Below are positions 15,151 to 24,034 of a stretch of 64,000 nt of DNA, piece by piece. The position numbers were made by a program, and so were the translations under genes. The notes below the pieces were generated by a model, which did no database searches, was not told the origin of the DNA, and saw only the letters and a list, made by a program, of their open reading frames with translations. The number at the start of each line of letters is the position of its first letter. Within the stretch, counting starts at the first letter, position 1. Source of the stretch: Treponema sp. UBA937 (GTDB lineage Bacteria > Spirochaetota > Spirochaetia > Treponematales > Breznakiellaceae); assembly GCA_002293455.1 (NCBI GenBank), contig DBDH01000099.1:7095-71094 (forward strand). The letters run 5' to 3'.

Positions 15151-16220
15151 GGTTCTTTTACCTTTTTGCACGCATTCTTGCGCACATTTTTGCACGCATT
15201 TTTGCGCGCCATCATTGCGGCCATCTCGATTGCGTCAAGCATACTTTGCTCGTTGGCGATGCCAAGGCCTGCAATATCAAACGCCGTTCCGTGATCTACC
15301 GATGTGCGGATAATCGGCAATCCGACGGTACAGTTGATGCCGCCGACATCGGTAAAGCGCCCTGTCTTTTCATCGACATGGAATCCGGCAAGTTTAACCG
15401 GAATATGCCCCTGGTCATGATACATCGCGACAACGACGGCATATTTCCCCGCCAGCGCTTTGACGAAAACGGTATCCGCCGGAATAGGACCTTCGGCCTC
15501 GATTCCTTCCCGGCGCGCCGCCGCAATCGCGGGAATAATGGCGCGCTCTTCCTCATCGCCGAACAGGCCGTTTTCCGAACTGTGCGGATTAAATCCCGCG
15601 ACAGCGATGGCCCCCTTAGCACCCATGCTGTCCGCCGCCTGTTTCGCGAGGCGTATAGCGGCGAGTACCCGCTCATATGTAATGGCGTCGCACACGTTAC
15701 GCATCGACATGTGCGTTGTAACGTGGATGACGCGGAGATTTCCCGACACAAGAATCATCGCATAGTCATTGATGCCGCAGTAATGCGAAAAAATCTCGGT
15801 GTGTCCCGGAAAATGGTGTCCGGCAAGCTGTATCGCCTCTTTATTGATCGGTGCCGTCACGACCGCGTCAACTTCTCCCTTCAAGGCCAGCTGTATTCCT
15901 GTCTCCACATAACGAAACGCCGCTTCACCTGCTTCCTTTGAAACCTCACCCAGCTTCCAGCTGTCCGGCTTTAAAAGACCGAGATCGATATATTCGATTT
16001 GCCCATAACCGCCCTTCGCTTGATTCGGCGACGCAACGGGCGATAAAACAAATCCGTCCAGTGCCAGTATTTTTTTTGTTTTTTCAAGCGACGCTGCGTC
16101 ACCGATGATGATTGGCACCGCGTTTTCATATACTTTCTTATGCGTCAATGCCTTCAGCGAAATTTCCGGACCTATACCAGCAGGATCGCCCATCGTAACA
16201 GCAAGAATCGGTTTTATCAT
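15135..16220 (-). CDS. pdxA: PdxA-family 4-phospho-acid-sugar / 4-phosphohydroxythreonine dehydrogenase
   Basis: A 361-residue NAD-dependent dehydrogenase. The start is typical (MIKPILAVTMGDPAGIGPEI). The metal-binding histidines lie in HFPGHTEIF, HVTTHMSMRN and AMYHDQGHIPVK. Since the partner gene is a DUF1537 kinase and no other vitamin B6 gene is near, the PdxA2 role (4-phospho-D-threonate or -erythronate 3-dehydrogenase) is preferred over pyridoxine synthesis. The C-terminus is extended by a basic duplicated unit, RKNACKNV then RKNACKKV, absent from the usual family end. The ribosome site AGAGGA is 6 nt before the ATG. Confidence 0.85.
   Translation of the reverse strand: MIKPILAVTMGDPAGIGPEISLKALTHKKVYENAVPIIIGDAASLEKTKKILALDGFVLSPVASPNQAKGGYGQIEYIDLGLLKPDSWKLGEVSKEAGEAAFRYVETGIQLALKGEVDAVVTAPINKEAIQLAGHHFPGHTEIFSHYCGINDYAMILVSGNLRVIHVTTHMSMRNVCDAITYERVLAAIRLAKQAADSMGAKGAIAVAGFNPHSSENGLFGDEEERAIIPAIAAARREGIEAEGPIPADTVFVKALAGKYAVVVAMYHDQGHIPVKLAGFHVDEKTGRFTDVGGINCTVGLPIIRTSVDHGTAFDIAGLGIANEQSMLDAIEMAAMMARKNACKNVRKNACKKVKEPCRNS
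15162..15209 (-). repeat. 24-bp tandem duplication at the pdxA 3' end
   Basis: Copies at 15162-15185 and 15186-15209 differ at three positions. They encode an 8-residue lysine/cysteine unit twice, just before the PdxA stop codon and upstream of the kinase start. Confidence 0.8.
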
Positions 16221-16293
16221 ATAGTTCCTCTCTGATCAGTTTTGTTATATTACGTTTTTTGCGCATACTGCCCAAGTGCAAAAAGCTCAACAA

Positions 16294-18015
16294 TCACCGC
16301 AAAATTTTCAGTTCTTTCTCTGCCTGCTTTCTAGCCAAACGCGGCATAGCATTATCCGCTAAAAGAACAAGCAATTTGATTCCGTCCTCGCTTAAAGGCG
16401 GTCCCGAAAAACGGCAAAGCGACGCGGCGGCTTCGGCAACAGCAGTGAGAACCTGTTCGTTTCTTTGGACGGCCGGAGAGTAAATTTTCATGTTAAAGGC
16501 TTTGAGCGCGGTTCCTTCGGGATCAACTCCGATTTTGCCTATGGCGGATGCCGCTGCCGCCTGAACCGACGGGTCAGGATCGCGGTTAAAGATGCTTACC
16601 AAAAACGGGATGGTTTCCCTGGAACCGATAAAAGAGAGAAGCTGCAAGGCTTTGACTCTGTGTGCTGTATGAATCACGGCAAAAGCCGACAGCCTGGAAT
16701 CCGATATTGCGCCGGATGCTGTTTCCATAAGATAAGCCGTGTACTCCGCTTCGTTGACGCCTATTCTGCCTGACAGAATTCTTTCTTCAATCATTCTTAA
16801 TTCCCGCCGTATTTCCGCCTCATCGTTTCTGAAGTAGTACCCGCTCCAGGAAGACGGGCCGGGATTTCCGAGTCCGTAAAAACCTTCGGGGGCGGGTCCG
16901 TAGACGGATTGTTTGATTCCCAAGACCCGTTCCTCTAAACGGTAGGCATATAAAATCCAATCCGCGCCGCCCGAATATAAGAGCCCTTCATCGCTAAAGG
17001 ACGGCATCGCCGCGGACCCCCGAATATTGATAATCCAAAGCCGGCGCCCGTCTTCCGTAAACCCCGACGCTCCGTTTTGCGATACAACATAAATTCCCCG
17101 CTCATCGTACAGCATGTTCACGGAATCCGGCGCTGATGCTGTTAGATTCTGGCTTTCTCCTCCCCACAGAATAGTTTTATCCTCGTATGACATGAGAATA
17201 ATGCGGTTATTTTGAAGCGTAAAAGCGATGTTTCCGTTTCTGCTGACGGCATGTAAAGGCGTTCCGGGCAGAGAAGGCAGGGAAACATCTTCGGCATCGT
17301 CTCCTAAAACATTCAGATTTCCGCTTTGACCGGCTGCAATGAGCATCAATCGGTCTTGAGAAGAAGTATCTCCGTTTTCTTCGTTTGCAAGGCGGGATAG
17401 TACCGGAACCACGAGAACAGGCTTCTCAGCCGGCTCAAAACTGCGGGTTTCTCCAAAGTGATTAATGTGCAGGATCGTTCCGCCCTCAAGTCCCAGGATC
17501 ACGCCGCCTTGCAAGTCTTTTACAGGACCCAGTATTACCGGTGCGCCAAATGATTGAGACCACAAAAGATACCCTGCGGCGGTGTAGCATGACAATCTTT
17601 TTTCAGTGGGGACAAAAATCCTTCCGTCCCAGCCGGTTATTACCGGTGCGAAGAGAGCCGCACCGAGATTCTTTCTCCAAAGTTCTCTGCCCGAACGATT
17701 GACCGCGATGAGCATTCCGTTTGTTCGGCAGATATAACTTGTTCCTTCTCTGGAACGGGTAATGAAGGGGCCCAGTCTTCCGCCGGCATAATAGCTCCAA
17801 AGGAGGTTTCCCTGTATCGAGTAACAGCAAAGGTTTCCGCTGTCCAAAACAAGAGCCACGGATTCAACCTGGGAAACAGGATTTCCTATCATCATTCCCC
17901 TAAGGGCTGCTCTCCATACCGGTTCGGCAATTCTTTCCTGGGAATATCCTGGAATATAAAGACTAACAATCAATATTAAAGCGATTACGGTTTTTCTTAC
18001 CGGGAAGATTTTCAC
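16294..18015 (-). CDS. Exported beta-propeller plus HEAT-repeat protein
   Basis: A 573-residue protein with a signal peptide (VRKTVIALILIVSLYIPGYS, cleavage likely before the Q). Residues 30-370 form PQQ-type beta-propeller blades, with recurring G-x-L-L-W-S, G-R-E-L-W-R and G-R-R-L-W-I ends. Residues 425-573 form HEAT-like helical repeats (LLSFIGSRETIPFLVSIFN, then AAASAIGKIG). It is predicted periplasmic, perhaps a scaffold like BamB, but it carries no lipobox. The GTG start overlaps the stop of the RNA methyltransferase gene by 4 nt, so translation is coupled. The function is not known. Confidence 0.75.
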   Translation of the reverse strand: MKIFPVRKTVIALILIVSLYIPGYSQERIAEPVWRAALRGMMIGNPVSQVESVALVLDSGNLCCYSIQGNLLWSYYAGGRLGPFITRSREGTSYICRTNGMLIAVNRSGRELWRKNLGAALFAPVITGWDGRIFVPTEKRLSCYTAAGYLLWSQSFGAPVILGPVKDLQGGVILGLEGGTILHINHFGETRSFEPAEKPVLVVPVLSRLANEENGDTSSQDRLMLIAAGQSGNLNVLGDDAEDVSLPSLPGTPLHAVSRNGNIAFTLQNNRIILMSYEDKTILWGGESQNLTASAPDSVNMLYDERGIYVVSQNGASGFTEDGRRLWIINIRGSAAMPSFSDEGLLYSGGADWILYAYRLEERVLGIKQSVYGPAPEGFYGLGNPGPSSWSGYYFRNDEAEIRRELRMIEERILSGRIGVNEAEYTAYLMETASGAISDSRLSAFAVIHTAHRVKALQLLSFIGSRETIPFLVSIFNRDPDPSVQAAAASAIGKIGVDPEGTALKAFNMKIYSPAVQRNEQVLTAVAEAAASLCRFSGPPLSEDGIKLLVLLADNAMPRLARKQAEKELKILR

Positions 18016-19220
18016 GAATATACATCTCCTGGTGAAGATTCACCGGGTGATGTTTCACCTTTGACAAAAACCGCAAGACTTTCTATGTGGGCTGTTTGAG
18101 GATAAAAATCGTAGAGTTTTACATGTTTTAAAACATAGCCGCCCGGACCGGTAAGATCGTGACTGTCCCTCGCAAGAGAAGACGGATCGCAGGAAACATA
18201 CAGCAGGAGAGGCGGTCCTTTTTCACATATCCATTTCCTCATCGAAGGAGAAAGGCCCTGCCTTGGCGGATCGATAATAACGGCATCGTAAGAAAGTGAT
18301 TTTTTCCCCGCAGACAGCACCCATTGATCATCGGTTAAAGCATAGTATTCGGCATCATGCCGGGCAAGATTTTTTTGCGCCAAAACTATGGCTTGTTTGT
18401 TTTCTTCAAGCAGACCGATCTTCGCAAAATAGTCCTGTAAAAAAACGGAAAAAGTTCCGACTCCGCAGTAAAAATCGCCGAGAAGACCTTTTGACGGAAC
18501 ATCTTTTACTATGCTGATAAGATCATGAATCAATGTTTCAAGAACCTTTCCGTTGCTTTGAAAAAAAACTTTCACATCCATGTGTATTTTTTTGCCGCAA
18601 AAATCCAAAACCGTCTGTTCCGTCTCTGCGCCTTCGGAAAGGAAAATCCCGTTTCGGGAATAAACGGTAAACCGGTCCTTTGAGACAGGCGCTTTCAAGC
18701 CGCGTGTTTTTAAAACTTCACGGATTCCAGGGTCGGCAATGGGACAATCTTCTACGGGAATAATCGAAGCGCTTTCTCTCATCTTCAAACCAACAGAAGG
18801 GCTTCCTTTTTTGATTTTTTCCACGCGGTGAAACTGCATCCGGTTGCGGTATGCAAAAGGCTCGGAGGGACAAACAACGATTTCCGGAATACTGCCGATT
18901 TTTCCAATCCGGCTGAAGGCTTGCCGTAAAATGCCGGCTTTTATTTCAAGCTGGGTTTCATACTGAATATGCTGGAAATTACAGCCGCCGCACATACCGT
19001 ACAGAGGACATAGGGCCTCTGTCCTGCAGGATGACGCTTCTTCCAAGCTGAGCAGTTCCGCTCTTGCCCAGCTTTTCTTTTCTTCGCTGATCCGGCCTGT
19101 TACTCTATCGCCGGGAGCGGTCCCCGCGATAAAAACCGGCCGGCCCTCATGATGAAGCAAACCGGACCCGCCGGAGACAATATTTTCGACCGGAGCTGTA
19201 AAAATTTCGCCTAAACTCAT
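18012..19220 (-). CDS. RlmD/TrmA-type 5-methyluridine RNA methyltransferase
   Basis: About 402 residues. An N-terminal TRAM domain (1-60) precedes iron-sulfur cysteines in CPLYGMCGGC and EDC. The SAM-binding methyltransferase domain carries DFYCGVGTF, DPPRQG and the nucleophilic and base motif YVSCDPSSLARD, with a late catalytic Glu in AHIESLAVF. It methylates uridine C5 in 23S rRNA or tRNA; RlmD/RlmCD versus TrmA cannot be separated here. The C-terminus ends with a duplicated GE(T/S)SP unit. Start: ATG 19220 (an in-frame TTG lies directly before it). It is first in a coupled pair with the propeller protein. Confidence 0.9.
   Translation of the reverse strand: MSLGEIFTAPVENIVSGGSGLLHHEGRPVFIAGTAPGDRVTGRISEEKKSWARAELLSLEEASSCRTEALCPLYGMCGGCNFQHIQYETQLEIKAGILRQAFSRIGKIGSIPEIVVCPSEPFAYRNRMQFHRVEKIKKGSPSVGLKMRESASIIPVEDCPIADPGIREVLKTRGLKAPVSKDRFTVYSRNGIFLSEGAETEQTVLDFCGKKIHMDVKVFFQSNGKVLETLIHDLISIVKDVPSKGLLGDFYCGVGTFSVFLQDYFAKIGLLEENKQAIVLAQKNLARHDAEYYALTDDQWVLSAGKKSLSYDAVIIDPPRQGLSPSMRKWICEKGPPLLLYVSCDPSSLARDSHDLTGPGGYVLKHVKLYDFYPQTAHIESLAVFVKGETSPGESSPGDVYS
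18030..18059 (-). repeat. 15-bp tandem duplication at the RNA methyltransferase 3' end
   Basis: Copies at 18030-18044 and 18045-18059. They encode GETSP then GESSP, just before the stop, beyond the conserved domain. Confidence 0.7.
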
Positions 19221-19241
19221 CAATTTTCAACTATAACATGA

Positions 19242-19271
19242 TTGCACGAATAATGGTATAGGATGTAGAAT
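19242..19271 (+). promoter_or_regulatory. Candidate promoter giving a leaderless hydrolase mRNA
   Basis: TTGCAC (19242-19247) and TAGAAT (19266-19271), 18 bp apart. The ATG at 19278 is 6 nt after the -10 box, so transcription would start at or near the start codon. The only AGGA is 14 nt from the ATG and would not be transcribed. Confidence 0.5.
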
Positions 19272-19277
19272 AATTAT

Positions 19278-20270
19278 ATGGATTCTTTAACACAGTGGTT
19301 GGAATGCAAAGACGGGACGAAGCTCTTTGTCAGGCGGTGGGTCCCAGAGGCCGCCCCCAGGGCAGTTTTGCAGATTGTTCACGGTATGGCCGAGCATTCC
19401 GCTCGTTATGAATGGACGGCCCGGAAACTCACCGGATGCGGCATTGAAGTGTGGGCGGCGGATCAGCGGGGACATGGCTTTACCGCCGACTTAACCGTGA
19501 ATAGTCCGGCCGCCGGCGGACAGTTAGGCCATTGCGCTGATAAAAACGGTTTTGAAAAAGTAACAGCGGATATTGACGCGGTTTTTGATGCTATGAAAAA
19601 AGAGCATCCTGCTTTGCCGCTTTTTCTTTTGGGGCATTCTTGGGGGTCATTTCTTTCTCATGCCTATATGGAAAATTACGGCAAACAGCTTGCGGGATGT
19701 GTACTTTCCGGGACGAAAGGAAAGGGGGGCTTCATCATAGCTGCGGGATCGATGCTGGCAAACTTGATTGCAGCCTTAAAAGGCAGCAGAAAGAAATCGC
19801 CGCTGCTTTATGCTTTGGCAGATGGCCAGTATAACCGGCCTTTCAAACCGAACCGGACTCCTTGTGACTGGCTTTCCCGGGACGAAAAACAAGTGGATGC
19901 TTATATCGATGATCCCCTTTGCGGCAATATATGCAGTTCGGGATTTTACCGCGATCTTACCGGAGCCCTCAATACGATTTATAAAGCGGAATCTATGAAA
20001 AAGATTCCGTTGAATTTGCCGGTTTATGTTTTCTGCGGTTCCGCGGACCCGGTCGGCGAAATGGGGGAGGGGCCTACCGCTTTAATCGGTGCGTTCAAAA
20101 ATATGGGAATGAAGGATATTGAGTTTACGCTCTATCCCGACGGCCGGCATGAAATGTTAAATGAAACAAACCGGGATGAAGTTATCGGCAGCTTGTTGAA
20201 GTGGCTGGAAAAACATCTTTCTAGCGGGTTATCCGAAAACTTAACCAAGGTTTTTAGTACTCCCCATTAA
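19278..20270 (+). CDS. Alpha/beta hydrolase, monoacylglycerol-lipase-like (S33)
   Basis: A 330-residue serine hydrolase. It has VHGMAEHSARYEWTA (oxyanion-hole region), the nucleophile elbow GHSWGS, Asp in VFCGSADPVG, and His in DGRHEMLNE. The 'lysophospholipase' type of this fold uses the HGMAEH motif and acts on monoacylglycerols or short esters. It is cytosolic, with no signal peptide. It is followed by pcnB after 11 bp, so the two may be co-transcribed, though their functions are unrelated. Confidence 0.88.
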   Translation: MDSLTQWLECKDGTKLFVRRWVPEAAPRAVLQIVHGMAEHSARYEWTARKLTGCGIEVWAADQRGHGFTADLTVNSPAAGGQLGHCADKNGFEKVTADIDAVFDAMKKEHPALPLFLLGHSWGSFLSHAYMENYGKQLAGCVLSGTKGKGGFIIAAGSMLANLIAALKGSRKKSPLLYALADGQYNRPFKPNRTPCDWLSRDEKQVDAYIDDPLCGNICSSGFYRDLTGALNTIYKAESMKKIPLNLPVYVFCGSADPVGEMGEGPTALIGAFKNMGMKDIEFTLYPDGRHEMLNETNRDEVIGSLLKWLEKHLSSGLSENLTKVFSTPH

Positions 20271-20281
20271 GGCAGGTTTTT

Positions 20282-21427
20282 TTGCGTATTCGTTATTCAA
20301 CTTCAAAAAATGGAAAGCCCGTTAAAAAAGCTGTTATATATACTCAAAACGAGCACCGGATTAATATCAACGATGTTGATATAGATGCAATCCATATTAT
20401 CAGAAAACTAAAAGATGCCAATTATGATGCCTACATTGTAGGCGGCGCCGTCCGTGACCTTATGTTGGGGAAAACTCCCAAGGATTTTGATCTGGTTACC
20501 GATGCTACCCCGCAGAGAATCAGAAAACTGTTCCGCGGCAATTCCAGGCAGATCGGCCGCCGCTTCAAGCTGGTTCATGTATTTTACGGGGAAAAAATCT
20601 TTGAGGTTTCTACGTTTCGATCTCTTGCTGACGGGACCGCCGGAAATACTTTCGGGACTATCGAAGAAGATGTCCGGCGGCGGGATTTTTCCCTTAACGC
20701 TTTTTTTTATGATCCTATCGAGCAGATTGTTATTGATTATGTTAACGGCATGAAGGATTTAAAAGACCGCCGCATCCGGCCGATCATATCTCTTCCGGTG
20801 ATTTTTGAGGACGATCCTGTGAGGATGATACGGGCCGTAAAATATGCCGCGCTCACTGGATTTAAACTTCCCCATAAACTCAAACGGCAGATCAAAAAAG
20901 ACGCTTCTCTTTTGGAGGGTATTTCCGATTCAAGATTAACCGAAGAAATGTTTAAGATTATCAATTCTCCCCAATCTTCGCATCTTGTGGAATGTCTTGA
21001 AAACTTAGGATTGTATATCTATCTCCAGCCGAACGCGTCAAAAATGATGAAGGCCAATGCGGGCTTCAAGAAAAAGTATATCGAGGGATTCGTTCTGACT
21101 CCGGAAATTATTCAAGAAACGAAATCGCTTCCGGGCAGTCCTGTTATTTCTCTGATTAAAGATTTTCTGGATACGGTAATCGATTGGTCATCCGCATCGA
21201 GTGAAACGTCCAAAAATGCTTATGCTCTTGCCCGTGATTTTGTTTCTCCTATCAATCCTCCCAAAGTACAGCTTGAGCGGGCTATCCGGCACATTTTCCG
21301 TGATCATGACATTGTTCTAAAAAGACCAAGGCCGGCGGCGTCCCAGGAACAAGATGTAAAAGGCCGCCAAAAACGCAGGACGAGAGGAAGAAAATCGGCA
21401 TCAGAAAAAACGGCGCCGCTGACTTAA
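20282..21427 (+). CDS. pcnB: Class II poly(A) polymerase / tRNA nucleotidyltransferase
   Basis: A 381-residue nucleotidyltransferase. The catalytic core is GGAVRDLMLGKTPKDFDLVTDA (GG and DxD motifs), then RRRDFSLNAFFYD and EDPVRMIRAVKYAA (RNA- and nucleotide-binding motifs). The C-terminal tail (355-381) is highly basic (KRRTRGRKS), as in PcnB-type poly(A) polymerases. It adds A residues to RNA 3' ends; tRNA CCA-adding activity is the alternative. The start is TTG at 20282, with GGCAGG upstream; no ATG exists before the conserved domain. It begins 11 bp after the hydrolase gene. Confidence 0.88.
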   Translation: MRIRYSTSKNGKPVKKAVIYTQNEHRININDVDIDAIHIIRKLKDANYDAYIVGGAVRDLMLGKTPKDFDLVTDATPQRIRKLFRGNSRQIGRRFKLVHVFYGEKIFEVSTFRSLADGTAGNTFGTIEEDVRRRDFSLNAFFYDPIEQIVIDYVNGMKDLKDRRIRPIISLPVIFEDDPVRMIRAVKYAALTGFKLPHKLKRQIKKDASLLEGISDSRLTEEMFKIINSPQSSHLVECLENLGLYIYLQPNASKMMKANAGFKKKYIEGFVLTPEIIQETKSLPGSPVISLIKDFLDTVIDWSSASSETSKNAYALARDFVSPINPPKVQLERAIRHIFRDHDIVLKRPRPAASQEQDVKGRQKRRTRGRKSASEKTAPLT

Positions 21428-21453
21428 AGTACTTCCTGACGGAGGGCTAAACG

Positions 21454-21483
21454 CTGTCAATTTGCCGTTGATTAGGTTATAAT
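21454..21483 (+). promoter_or_regulatory. Promoter of the outer-membrane protein / glpK unit
   Basis: A perfect -10 box TATAAT (21478-21483) with a weak -35 box CTGTCA (21454-21459), 18 bp apart. About 65 nt of leader follow before the ribosome site GGGGGA. Confidence 0.55.
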
Positions 21484-21555
21484 GATTTACAGAAAAACAA
21501 TTGATCATTTGCATCGTTGATGTATAGAAATCGATGAATAATGGGGGATGTATAC

Positions 21556-22497
21556 ATGAAAAAGATAGTATTATTTGCGTTTTTGCTGTTGACTGCGAAT
21601 ACGCTTTTTGCTCAGGATGCGGCCGGACAAGAAAACGGGGTCACCTCTTCCGACAGCCTTGTTTTGCAGATTACCACTTTACCGGAAGCGCAGTTGACGT
21701 ATACCAAGAGTTTCCGCTTTCCGTTCCTTCAAGGCGAAAGTCCTTTAACATCGGGGAACAATATCAATTTAGATTTATCCGCGGAGTTAACTCCTATTTC
21801 TCTGAATGCTATTGTTAATGCCGCATGGACGCCGATAGCCTTTTTTCAGTTTTCTGCCGGCGGCAAAATTGGTTCCGGTTGGAATATTGAATTATTCGGC
21901 ATGGAGATAAAAGGGATCGGCATTAACCGCGCCGATGCCGGCGGAAATGAAGAAAGCAGCGGGAGCCCTTTTGACGGCGTTCATTGGAGAGCGCAGGCGG
22001 GAGCCACGCTTCAAATGGATATGGCCGCCCTCTTTCCCGGCGATTGGAATCATGTCGTTATCCAAACGTATCATGAAATTAACTATAAGGGTTATTCCAG
22101 GGCAAAAGCCGGAGAATCATGGATTTTTCAGCATGATGCCGGAGAAAATCAAAACGGCTTTAACTATTACGGCAATTTTCTGCTCGGCTATCAGATGCCC
22201 ATCTTCCTGAACACGATTGCGCTTCTTACAGAAGCCGATCTTTATTTGTATGATACGCCGAACGGCAGTCAATGGGGCGATAATTTAGCCCGCTGGACTT
22301 TTTCCGCCGCCATGATGTTTACCATTACCGATCATCTGAGCGCTTCCCTCATCACACAGTTCCGGACAAGAAGAAACTATGACGAAGGAAAGGAAGATGA
22401 TTTGAAATTATATTATCGAAACCGGCACATTAATGATTCAAACCCGATGCGTTTGGCATTCTATCGTGTGGCCGCGGCCTTAACTTATACATTTTAG
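21556..22497 (+). CDS. Predicted outer-membrane beta-barrel protein
   Basis: About 313 residues. The signal peptide ([19 protein letters not shown]) is followed by alternating amphipathic strands rich in Tyr, Trp and Gly, and an aromatic C-terminus (ALTYTF) as expected of barrel proteins recognised by BamA. No family is recognised. Similar treponemal proteins are often annotated only as conserved hypothetical. Start 21556 has GGGGGA 8 nt upstream. glpK begins 8 bp after its stop, so it could be a pore or receptor serving glycerol uptake, which is inference from position. Confidence 0.7.
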   Translation: MKKIVLFAFLLLTANTLFAQDAAGQENGVTSSDSLVLQITTLPEAQLTYTKSFRFPFLQGESPLTSGNNINLDLSAELTPISLNAIVNAAWTPIAFFQFSAGGKIGSGWNIELFGMEIKGIGINRADAGGNEESSGSPFDGVHWRAQAGATLQMDMAALFPGDWNHVVIQTYHEINYKGYSRAKAGESWIFQHDAGENQNGFNYYGNFLLGYQMPIFLNTIALLTEADLYLYDTPNGSQWGDNLARWTFSAAMMFTITDHLSASLITQFRTRRNYDEGKEDDLKLYYRNRHINDSNPMRLAFYRVAAALTYTF

Positions 22498-22505
22498 AGC
22501 AGAAC

Positions 22506-24011
22506 ATGGGATCATATATTTTAGCGCTTGATCAGGGAACCACGAGTTCCAGGGCAATTGTTTTTGACAAAGAGCAAAATATTATCGGCCTTGCCCAGCG
22601 GGAGTTTGCGCAAATCTATCCGGAAGAAGGCTGGGTCGAACATGATCCGATGGAGATTTTTTCTTCGCAGTACGGCGTGATGGCGGAAGTTATCGCGAAG
22701 AACGATATTTCTGTTGATGACATACAAGCTATCGGGATTACCAATCAGCGTGAAACGACCATTCTCTGGGAAAAGGCCACGGGAAAACCAATCTATAATG
22801 CCGTCGTGTGGCAGTGCAGAAGAACTTCCGGCATTGTGGATGACCTTATCAAGCAGGGGCTTGATGATCATATCAGGGAAACAACCGGCCTCGTTCCCGA
22901 CGCTTATTTTTCGGCTACAAAAATTAAATGGATATTGGACCATGTTAAAGGCGCGCGGGAAAAAGCCGCAAGGGGAGAGATTCTTTTCGGCACGGTCGAT
23001 ACCTGGCTCATCTGGAAATTAACCAACGGTGAGGCGCATGTTACGGATTTTACCAACGCAAGCCGGACCATGCTGTACGATATAAAAAAACTTGATTGGG
23101 ATGATACGCTCTTAAAAGTTCTGGATATTCCAAGAAACATGCTTCCTCAAGTAATGCCGTCCAGTCATATTTACGGTTACGCGAATATTCAGGGAAAAAA
23201 CATCCCGATAGCCGGGGCCGCGGGAGATCAGCAGGCAGCTCTTTTTGGTCAGTCCTGTTTTGAAAAGGGCGAGGCAAAAAATACTTACGGTACCGGCTGC
23301 TTTCTTTTGATGAATACCGGGAATGAGGCATGTAAAAGCAAAAACGGATTAGTCACGACTATCGCCGCAAGCATAAATGAGAAGGTCCAGTACGCACTTG
23401 AAGGAAGCGTGTTTATCGGGGGCGCCGTAATTCAGTGGCTCCGGGACGAACTCCGCTTTATTTCAGATTCCGGCGATTCCGGGTACTATGCCCGGAAAGT
23501 AGAAGATACCGGCGGAGTGTACCTCGTTCCCGCTTTTACCGGCCTCGGCTCCCCTTATTGGGACATGTATGCCCGCGGCTGCATAGTGGGAATTACCCGC
23601 GGAACAAAGCGGGAACATATTATCCGCGCCGCGGAAGAATCCATCGCTTATCAAAGTTTGGATTTAGTCCGGGCAATGGAAAAAGATACCGGAACCCGTA
23701 TTGCCGAACTGAAAGTTGACGGCGGCGCCAGCCGGGATACATTCCTCATGCAGTTTCAGGCCGATGTGATGGAAAGCTCAATTCTCTGTCCCCTGGTTCG
23801 GGAAACGACAGCTTTGGGCGCCGCGTGCCTTGCCGGCCTTGCGGTTGGGATATACCGTAATCTTGATGAAATAAAGAACCATTGGAAAAGCGAAACCGTT
23901 TTTACTCCGCGGATGGAACACGCCAAACGGGACAAACTCATTGCGGGATGGCACAAAGCTGTCGGGAGAAGCCTTAATTGGATGGAGCGGGAATCCGCAC
24001 CAGTAGCCTAA
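22506..24011 (+). CDS. glpK: Glycerol kinase
   Basis: A 501-residue FGGY-family kinase of standard length that converts glycerol to sn-glycerol 3-phosphate. Signatures seen: [18 protein letters not shown], the EGWVEHDP and NQRETT substrate motifs, [11 protein letters not shown], and [19 protein letters not shown] near the C-terminus. It follows the outer-membrane protein gene by 8 bp and has only a weak ribosome site, so coupling is likely. No glpF or glpD gene is nearby. Confidence 0.96.
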   Translation: MGSYILALDQGTTSSRAIVFDKEQNIIGLAQREFAQIYPEEGWVEHDPMEIFSSQYGVMAEVIAKNDISVDDIQAIGITNQRETTILWEKATGKPIYNAVVWQCRRTSGIVDDLIKQGLDDHIRETTGLVPDAYFSATKIKWILDHVKGAREKAARGEILFGTVDTWLIWKLTNGEAHVTDFTNASRTMLYDIKKLDWDDTLLKVLDIPRNMLPQVMPSSHIYGYANIQGKNIPIAGAAGDQQAALFGQSCFEKGEAKNTYGTGCFLLMNTGNEACKSKNGLVTTIAASINEKVQYALEGSVFIGGAVIQWLRDELRFISDSGDSGYYARKVEDTGGVYLVPAFTGLGSPYWDMYARGCIVGITRGTKREHIIRAAEESIAYQSLDLVRAMEKDTGTRIAELKVDGGASRDTFLMQFQADVMESSILCPLVRETTALGAACLAGLAVGIYRNLDEIKNHWKSETVFTPRMEHAKRDKLIAGWHKAVGRSLNWMERESAPVA

Positions 24012-24034
24012 TCGTTTTATATAAGTGAGGCTAA

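Noticed and set aside
15246..15941. 231-residue plus-strand frame opposite pdxA
   Set aside because: Complement of a fully conserved PdxA sequence with high-GC third positions; no independent signals.
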